Positions 56,890-64,000 of a stretch of DNA of 64,000 nt are shown piece by piece. The notes under the pieces were generated by a model. It made no database searches. It saw only the letters and a program-made list of their open reading frames with translations, and had not been told where the DNA came from. Source of the stretch: Gnetum montanum. Lineage: Eukaryota; Streptophyta; Gnetopsida; Gnetales; Gnetaceae. Numbering within the stretch: the stretch's first letter is position 1; each line of letters starts with the position of its first letter. The DNA lies in the NCBI GenBank assembly GCA_015680685.1, contig MNCI01002826.1, positions 59,474 to 123,473 of the forward strand, written 5' to 3'. The position numbers and the translations under genes are program-made.

Positions 56890-56982
56890 GGGTGAGTGTT
56901 TCGAAGATGCCTCCTAGATCTCTTTGATCATACACTCTAAGTGGTTCGCACACCATCTTTATTAATTTAACTTTTTAGTTAT

Positions 56983-57867
56983 TGATGAATTGTAAATTGG
57001 TTGCACCGATTGGGCCCCATAAACTATTCCTCATCAATGCATGATTTGATGCATTAACATGACCCTGTCGATGTAATCTCTATTTTTGCCTATAAATATG
57101 TGCTTACCCACCATGTTTAAGGCATATCTTATCATAGTTTTAGCAAAGTTCTTGTAGTCTTGTCATTTGAAAGTTAGAATATTTTTCTAAGTGCCCACAG
57201 TAGGAGTCAAGAGTGTACATATCCTTATTCGAGCACTATTGTACCTAAGCACCGTAATGTGTGTAGTAATAAAGATGCACTTTTTGATAAACCTTGCAGC
57301 ACTTTGAAATAGATTAATTATTTATCTATGCATTTAATGTTTTATGTAATTTTCTTTAATGCTTTAAGTAATTAAAAAATTAATTAGGCTAAATTAAGCT
57401 AAATTAAGCTAGATTTAATACTAATTAATTAAGCACATAAGTACAACCACTTCAAGCATATGCTTAATGCTTGGTAATCCTAGTAATGCATTTGGTAACC
57501 CACTAGCATTAAACATGCTTCAGATGTGTACGGAAAGTGGGAACAAATGCTTATGTTAATATTAGTTAGGTGTAGCTAGTTAGATTACATCAGCAATTTA
57601 ATTATTTTATCTTATTCATTATTCTTCACCTGTAGGCAACTTAAAACACAAAACATAAAGATGATAAAAATCATATGCCTTAGTTGCACTTAATCATACC
57701 CTTGCATTTCACAAGTGTAATTAGGAAGACAACGATTGCAACAGTTAGTTTTACTTCCTAGAGACCAGTGTGATTAGAAGGTTATAAGTCCACAAAATTT
57801 GACTGGATCACACGTGAATGCTTAATGATTCGTATGGTTGGGCATAAGGTCTACTTGCCACTAATCA
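56983..57867 (+). repeat. R6 5' LTR (885 bp)
   Basis: TGATGAATTG start, CACTAATCA end, TATA box TATAAATA at 57,091-57,098. A short TAAATTAAGC tandem lies near 57,395-57,415. Confidence 0.87.
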
Positions 57868-57868
57868 T

Positions 57869-57886
57869 TGACGTCATTGTTGAGGA
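57869..57886 (+). promoter_or_regulatory. R6 primer-binding site (tRNA-Asp type)
   Basis: TGACGTCATTGTTGAGGA; 12 of 18 match the tRNA-Asp complement, and all six differences are C-to-T or G-to-A. Confidence 0.65.
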
Positions 57887-58026
57887 CTTGTAGTTTGATA
57901 TCTGTGCTATCTAGGACTTAGTGAATATTATTTAAGATCATTGCAACAAACCCTAAGGTACCATCATTCAAAAAATTAATAATTATAATTATAAATTAAG
58001 CACACTAAATTTTTCTCTAATCTAAA

Positions 58027-60430
58027 ATGTCTTCTTCTCATAGGCATGATAATTCAAATTGCCAGTGGCCTAAGAATTCAAGGTGATATACATTCATCCA
58101 GCTGAGTTTGTACCTAATTTCACCTTCAACCTGCATCAGGATGAGTAGTTGCAATGGAGAGATATGGAGGGAAAAATTGTATTACCTTTTGACCAATCTA
58201 TTCCTGGGATGCTACTCTAAACTCTTAAGAGGTTGGGCATCCAAGACCTCCATGATGAATACATTGTATAGGATCATGACTATTGAGACTACCATCCCAC
58301 AAAAACAGAACACAAATGAGATCAGCACCAGGAGAAGCACCATGAAGCTACGAAGGGGAAACAGTACACCAACCCCTTATTCCTATTAAACCAAAATGAT
58401 AATGAGGATCCTCCCTCTAGGGGTTCTCAACATGAAGATTCTCTACCCCTTGACATTGGTGATGGGGGCTTGAACCTGAATTTGTACTCTACTATCAACA
58501 ATCTAGGTTCAAGAAAAAGTTAAAGTCAAGGCAGGAGCTCAAGCAAGCATCATGATGATAAAAAACATAATGATCATGGACATGACCAGTGGAGAGGAGG
58601 TGGTAGACATAGCAATGGTGGTAGTCCTCCTTCCTCTTCATCCTCTTCATTTACATCTTCTTCTTCCTCCTCTGAATCTGATCAAAACCATAGGAAACAA
58701 AATCGTGATGGAGGTGAAACAAGACAACAATGATAATCATAGGCCCTACCATGATTGAAGGGGCAGTAGAGGACATCATAGGCATCATCAAAATCATTAC
58801 AATGATGAGCCCTTGTTGGCAACTCAAAGCATTCTTAGCATTGTAGAGGCTATCAAAATTCCTACTAGGCATGTGAAAGATAGTCGAATCAAGAGGCTAG
58901 ACATGAACAATATCCTCAGATTTGAGGGAAGATATAACTCAAATCCTCAAACATATTTACAAGCCTTTCATGATGTTTGTGCTTTACAAAATATTGAAAA
59001 TGATTGGCAAAATCTCAAACTATTCCCCAAAATACTCATCAAGAAAGCAAAAAGCTCATACCAAACTTTGGAACCAAAATCAATCCATTGATGGAGTATA
59101 ATGCTATAACTATTTAATGATAAGTATCAAGCATACTCCAGAGTATCAAACTTGCCAAGGAAAATCCAAGGTTGAAAATAATAAACACATGAACCCTTGG
59201 ATGTTGCCATGGGCAAGTATTATTCCCTTTTGCATAGATGTCCTAACCATGGTTATTCTCAATGAGAGTTGCTTCACCATATCATAGATGGACTCTAATC
59301 AGAAACAAGAAGAGCTCTTGGGGTCTATGCCCAAGGGAGGTCATCAGATTCAAGAATTAATTGAGTATAATCGTGACCCTTCTATCAAAAAAAGAGAGGT
59401 CTAATTATATGAAAAATGAGGGGAGGAACCACTTAACGAGGTGCTGCAATGAAAAACCTTACTAATTCAAAAATCTATATGTAAAATTTTGGCTAAGTTT
59501 GATAAAATGTAGGAAGCTTTGGATGATAAATTTCAAACTACTCTAAAAATGTTAGAAGAATCCAGAGAACAAGGTAGTAATCATGACTACAAGAGAAGAA
59601 AAGAAGCTGAACGTGCCTACCAAAGGGATAAGGATAAGGTTGTAGTAGTAGAAGAGGTTGTGAAGTCAAAATCAAATGACAATGGTAGGTGTGACATCTG
59701 CCAATATGAACATCCCAGAGAATGTTTCCCTATTTTTTCACACTTATAGGAATCCAAAGTGTATGCTCTAAATCCTTAACTAGCATGAAGGTAAGCACCC
59801 AGAAAGTTGCCTTATCCTCAAGGAAACCCAAGACAGTTCCACCAACAACAACAAGCTTATTATCTAAGTGAACCTCCACCACAATTGTATGAGTAGTATC
59901 AGCAGTGGCAACACCCATAGTTATGGGAGATGCCACCACCAAGGCAATAGTACTTTTACAGACAACCAAATCAATATGGGTACTATGTTCAATAACCAAT
60001 GTCTCCATGTGACTCTTTTAGTCATGCTTCTTTTTAGCATCACTACTACCATATAGTGTATTACAAAACTCATTCTCCATCTACTAGAGAGGAAATCTCA
60101 TATCCTTATCATCCTCCTCATCCTTTAGCACATTCTCCTTACTCAATCCAATTACAACCTACTCCATCTATGCAAGGTAAAATTCCTACAACAGTGTAAT
60201 GCCACCAGGGTCATCAACCTAAAGCTGGCCCCTCAACCAAGTGGTTTGGAACCAAGATCCCATAAAGACCATTCTTCCAAACCAATAGCCCTACTAAATC
60301 CTTACCTACTTATGCAATTAGTTTCCCTATATCTCCTTCATCCTCTACTTCCATTCCTTTTAATAGCCCTTTAAACTAAATGCCTCCTAAGATCTACACA
60401 TTTATGTTAATCCATGTTGTATCTAATTGA
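58027..60430 (+). pseudogene. R6 gag, broken, knuckle intact
   Basis: ATG at 58,027 (MSSSH). A Ser-rich simple-sequence region lies at 58,620-58,680. The gag core (58,813-59,091 open: RIKRLDMNNI, YLQAFHDVCALQNI, LKLFPKILIKKAKSSY) is followed by an open coiled segment (59,519-59,749) that ends in a complete C-x2-C-x3-H-x3-C knuckle (CDICQYEHPREC, 59,690-59,725). The downstream His/Gln/Tyr/Pro-rich part leads into PR. A few stops and frameshifts inactivate it. Confidence 0.85.
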
Positions 60431-60439
60431 ATCAATGCT

Positions 60440-60900
60440 GGCAACCTTCGTAGGAAAAAATCTATTCCTAGAAGTCCTCTCATCTATTTGTAGATTTATA
60501 GGAATGATTTATGCAAGGTTCTTCTTAACTCAAGTTCTAGAGTTATTCTAATTTCTCATGAAATGTATAATGCCTAAAACCTACCTCCTCTCAAGAATAG
60601 CAACATTTGTTTAGAATTGGCATATTAGTCCATCATTATTCCTTTGAAACTAGTGGAGGAAATTATGGCCACTATCTATGGGTGGTTGTATCCTACAAAT
60701 TTCCTAGTAATCAAAGTTGACAACTGTAATGTGGACTTCCCAATCATTATGGGAAGGGCTTGGTTAAGCACTATTGATGCATGAATGGGCATCAAAGATC
60801 TTTCCTTGGAGATTTCCAAGGAAAATACATTTAAAAATATCAAGAATAAGCAAGTTCCATGCATTGTGTATAGTGATACAGGGTTCAACTATTTGTAGAA
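60440..60900 (+). pseudogene. R6 protease, catalytic Asp lost
   Basis: LLNSSSRVILISHEMY stands where R1 has LDSGSRVNLISQEMY, so the catalytic Asp and Gly are gone. TIYGWLYP, FLVIKVDNCNVDF and PIIMGRAWLSTIDA follow in frame. One stop sits in the middle. Confidence 0.8.
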
Positions 60901-61139
60901 ACCCTAGTCTATTAAAAGCACATTAATTAAACAATGTAAACAATGTATAGAGGAATCCAAAATCCAAAAGTATTTGTACATAGTAGCCACAAAATAGGAG
61001 GGTACCTACTGGCTAACAACTAATTCTAAAAGCAGCATACTTTGCATGGAACTTACTGAGGACGTCACATGTATCTATGTTGAAGGCATAGATGAACTAG
61101 AGCAAGTTCATTACTAACTCTTTGATGATGCAAATGATG

Positions 61140-62250
61140 AAACTTATTGGGGAGAGTTGGAAATCCCTAAAAATTTTAAACAAGATCCCTTAGAGTTGAA
61201 AACTCTACCTATTGGCATGGAGTATGCATTTTTAAAAAATGGCAAGCTACTAATCATTAATGCCAACCTTACTCCTGAAAAAAATAGATGTTGTTGAGGG
61301 TAGTCAACAAATGGCCAACAACCTTTACTTTGTCATATCCTAAACTCACAAGGATTAATCCTAGGATATGCCAGCATCGTGTCTACACTGATTGGGCCAT
61401 GAAGCCAAAGAGACAACCACAATGGTGATTGAATCCCAAATTAAAGTAGACCATCAAAGAGGAAATCGAACAACTCCTCAAGGCAGGGTTTATATATCCC
61501 ATTGCAGATAGTGAGTGGGTTAGCCCACTCATGATTATGCCAAAGAAATATGAAAACTCATGGATTTGCATCAACTTTCAATTTTTGAATATGGCAACAT
61601 TCAAAGATCACTTTCCATTGCCATTTGTGGATCAAGTGTTGGATACTATATCTAGGCACTACGATTATAGCTTTCTGGATTATTATAATGGCTATAACCA
61701 AATCTAGATCATGCTAGAGAATTAGGCCAAAACAACATTCATGAGTCCCTAGGGGAACTTTACATATCAAAATATGCCTTTTGATCTATGCAATGCTCTT
61801 GCAACATTTTAACACTTGGTCTTTAGCATTTTTTAGCAATAAATTGGTTGCGAGGTAAAAGTCTTCATGGATGACTTCTCCACCTATGGCACCACATTTG
61901 AGCAAGCCTTATAACACCTTAAGCAAGCGCTTAAAAGATGTGTAGAGACAAATCTTTGGTCCAATTGGTAGAAGTGCCATCTGATGGTTTATGGTGCATT
62001 ATACTGGGGCACAAAATTTCTCAGACAGGGATTGAGGTGAATCCTTAAAAGATTAGGATCATCTATGGAATAACTAGCCAACTAGAAATCATTAAAGATG
62101 TTCGATCATTCCTTGGACACACTAGCTACTACCAATATTTTATAGAGAATTTCTATAAGATTGCAAAATCATTGGTTGAGCTTACAAAGAAAGATGCTCC
62201 ATTCATCTAGACCAAGGAATGTGAAAATGCATTCCAAAGCCTCAAGAAAA
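61140..62250 (+). pseudogene. R6 reverse transcriptase, FMDD retained
   Basis: Segments in order: GELEIPKNFKQDPLELKTLP, INFQFLNMATFKDHFPLPF, FLDYYNGYNQI (61,673-61,705), MPFDLCNALATF and VFMDDFSTYG (FMDD at 61,864-61,875), then the thumb region. Stops at Gln positions (for example after ATF). It is otherwise the least-shifted RT on the plus strand. Confidence 0.88.
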
Positions 62251-62279
62251 ATCTCATAGAGAATCTAATTCTATGAGTA

Positions 62280-62495
62280 TCTGACTGGTCCAAAAAATTT
62301 CATATAATGATAGATGCATCAAATTATGTCTTGAGAGTTGTGCTTACATAGTTGGACAATAAGAAACATCTATATTACATCCACTATGCAAGTTAAACCA
62401 TTGTGGATGCACAACTAAATTACAACACAATGGAGAAAGAACTAATGAAGATGGTGTACACTTTAGAGAAGTTCACACACTATGTGCTTGGATAC
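62280..62495 (+). pseudogene. R6 RNase H, cut by R7
   Basis: It corresponds to the N-terminal part of the R1/R4 RNase H: the ASNYVLR-type strand near 62,315 and the ...TLEKFTHYVLGY segment ending exactly at 62,495. The remainder should resume after R7. Confidence 0.75.
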
Positions 62496-63306
62496 TGATG
62501 AGTGGCTAGGTACCCCTACACTCAACCATATGAATACGAGCGTTCTCACGAGCAATCCGGTTGAACTTCACAGACAAACTAGTTGTGGCACCTAGATAGT
62601 TATCCTTATATCACAGTTCTCTGTCTTCCCACCTGGACTAGTATTTTATTTTTCATGTATGGTTTAGTCCAAAGTGAGGTATATGATGTGTTCCTAATCT
62701 AACGCTCCTCCTAAAGGCAATGGAAAGTAATATTAACTAAGCTAAGCTAGGAGGAAAAGGGTAAGAGAATCTAATCTAGCCTAAGTGCGATGAGAAATCG
62801 ATTCCTTGATCAACCGTACACATCTTGGACCTCATGCACGACTACCACTGGGATTACCAAGCGTAGATCCTAGGTACACCACTAGGATACCAAGTAGTCA
62901 CACTTAAATGCTCGTAATCAAGTTGTACTCATTCCGTGTTACTAGGAGATAAGGGTGAGAGAGAAAATAGTAAATAACAATTAAATAAACAAAGTGAATG
63001 CTGCAATGATGAAGTAATCTAGATCTTTATTTCCAGTCATGTATGTGTCCAAGTACGTCACACTCGAATAAAGAATTCCGTACAATTACATTCACCACAC
63101 TGCGGGCAGACACGGGAAAAATAATCTATCTCTGGAGGGATCAAACTGCCAGAGCTTCGCTACTTCTATTCTAGGATGATAAACAAGGGAGAGCCTCTTC
63201 TTATTTATAGACATTGTGGTGAACTGCGATATCGCGTACACGATATCACAGGGGATGCAATATCGCGACAGACACGATATCATGTATGCGATATTGCATC
63301 CCATCA
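62496..63306 (-). repeat. R7 3' LTR (811 bp)
   Basis: Plus-strand ends TGATGAGTGG and ATCCCATCA. TATA box TATAAATA at 63,209-63,202. Confidence 0.92.
63224..63300. repeat. GATATCGCG-type dyad cluster in R7 U3
   Basis: GCGATATCGCG, CACGATATCA, CAATATCGCG, ACGATATCATG and GCGATATTGC occur within about 75 bases, between the LTR start and the TATA box. Confidence 0.85.
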
Positions 63307-63324
63307 TACCCCCACAACTGAATA
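63307..63324 (-). promoter_or_regulatory. R7 polypurine tract
   Basis: Element strand TATTCAGTTGTGGGGGTA followed by TGATGGG. Confidence 0.88.
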
Positions 63325-63525
63325 AAAACTCGTCCTTGAGTTACAGTGATTACACAGTGGATAGGTATGGGATTATTAGATGGGGAAAAAATGAAATGAT
63401 GCCACAGTGTGGGAAGACACAACATAGAAAAAATGCTACAACTACAAAAATGTCGAACTCATGTAGTTCCTGGTGGGGTAGCTCCAAGGCACTTTCCCTT
63501 TGTCATGTGCTCCAAGCTATGAAGC

Positions 63526-64000
63526 TTAATGGCATTGGAGTATGGCCTGGAGTTTCTCCTCTTGTAAGGCCTTGAGTGCCTTGGCATGTGTGTAGGTTTG
63601 CACTTGTACCATAGAGGCATCCCAGTTAGCCTTCTCTTTTTCTTCCACCACCCTTTTATTTTCTATCAATAGTTTATTAAGTTGCTCGGTTCTGAAAGTG
63701 TCCAGCTGGTTCTGAGCAACCTTTGGCCCTATATTCAGAAGGTTTAATACTTCCAAAATGGCTTGAATAGAGAATTCAATAGTCACACCACAATTGTCAA
63801 CCATGGTGCCTTATTCTTTATTATGCCAAAATTGATACATTTCCCCTAAGTACCAGGCACCGCTTTCAGAGAGGGTATCTCCTGCTTCTGCCTGCCCAAA
63901 CCGTACGATAGGAAGATCTTCTTGATGAATGCTGAATGATTATTCCTCCTATTCTGCATATTGTCCAGTAGGATCTTGTCTTCCACCTCTCTGAGATCGT
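63526..64000 (-). pseudogene. R7 extra ORF, internally shortened
   Basis: Upstream of 63,804 the minus strand reads ESGAWYLGEMYQFWHNKE, homologous to SEWYLGVTYQFWYNKE of R5. The 92-codon frame 63,804-63,526 then runs from TIEFSIQAI into QLNKLLIENKRVVEEKEKANW, which in R5 lies some 1.2 kb further downstream (about 53,080-53,000). The core ending in FPxLI..LC and the Pro-rich linker are therefore missing. The frame ends at 63,526; from there to the PPT no coding continues. The N-terminus is outside the window. Confidence 0.6.

Larger units (their letters stand above)
50908..56982 (-). mobile_element. R5: 3' half of a gypsy element with extra ORF, interrupted by R6
   Basis: On the minus strand the visible order is post-INT PPT-like motif (56,889-56,869), A/T-rich tract, spacer, extra ORF, PPT and 3' LTR (51,816-50,908). 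The pol part would lie beyond R6, outside the window. The left flank of the LTR is ATAAT; the partner target copy is not visible. Confidence 0.82.
56983..62495 (+). mobile_element. R6: gypsy element nested in R5, interrupted by R7
   Basis: 5' LTR, PBS, gag, PR, RT and part of RNase H are in the expected order on the plus strand. The sequence stops inside RNase H at 62,495, where R7 begins. INT and 3' LTR lie beyond the window. Inserted into the R5 spacer next to its internal PPT-like motif; left flank GTTAT. Confidence 0.85.
62496..64000 (-). mobile_element. R7: youngest-looking gypsy element, nested in R6, continues beyond the window
   Basis: On the minus strand: part of an extra ORF, PPT, and 3' LTR (63,306-62,496). 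The LTR end abuts R6 RNase H; left flank GATAC. CpGs are noticeably better preserved than in R1-R6, suggesting a more recent insertion. Confidence 0.85.

Noticed and set aside
1-64000. tRNA, rRNA, CRISPR arrays, bacterial-type operons
   Set aside because: None seen on either strand; all structure is eukaryotic transposon-type.

Overview
The window is nuclear DNA from a plant, most likely a seed plant with a very large genome. A gymnosperm is plausible, but the sequence does not prove it. Almost everything between about 2.0 kb and 64 kb is decayed Ty3/gypsy LTR retrotransposon of one extended family. The LTRs run from TGATG to CATCA. The primer-binding sites resemble the 3' end of tRNA-Asp, as in the Athila/Tat branch. 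The polymerase order is PR-RT-RH-INT, and several copies carry an additional long ORF between INT and the 3' LTR. All reading frames are broken, usually at positions where Gln or Trp is expected, as in old methylated DNA. I see no intact cellular gene, tRNA, rRNA or CRISPR array. I use the local names R1-R7 for the gypsy copies and S1 for a solo LTR.

Layout. 1-2,040: a GC-richer gene-like fragment followed by anonymous sequence with two local tandem duplications. 2,041-12,571: R1 (minus strand), with one LTR, gag, pol and extra ORF, truncated at its 3' end. 12,572-15,283: anonymous sequence with an (AC)n tract and an unidentified coiled-coil pseudogene. 15,284-47,778: R2 (plus strand), a complete copy whose two LTRs lie 32 kb apart and are flanked by ATATC/ATATT. 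It is split by R3 (19,269-35,324, plus), which is itself split by R4 (23,240-32,769, minus; perfect target duplication AGTTC). R2 is split again by S1 (39,214-42,206), a roughly 3 kb solo LTR with a perfect target duplication CTACT, which contains a 381-base assembly gap. 47,779-50,907: the older host sequence, with a gypsy LTR remnant and a weak LINE-like fragment. 50,908-56,982: R5 (minus), interrupted by R6 (56,983 onward, plus). R6 is interrupted inside its RNase H domain at 62,496 by R7 (minus), which leaves the window.

How the parts fit. The complete plan read from R2 and R1 is: 5' LTR, tRNA-Asp PBS, gag (core plus CCHC knuckle), PR, RT, RNase H, INT, a second polypurine-tract-like motif, a T-rich tract, a conserved non-coding spacer, a long extra ORF (plant-transposon-protein-like domain, Pro-rich linker, long coiled coil), PPT, 3' LTR. 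The spacer holds a block that looks like a branch point, polypyrimidine tract and AG acceptor, and further purine tracts. R4 and R3 lack the extra ORF but keep the spacer. R3 has also lost PR-INT and is a gag-only derivative. The most interesting signals are this repeated purine-tract and splice-acceptor-like architecture, a shared Asp-to-Asn change at an integrase catalytic position in all three INT copies, and rapid turnover of short motifs at the start of U3. All similarity statements were made by eye; no alignment or database search was run.
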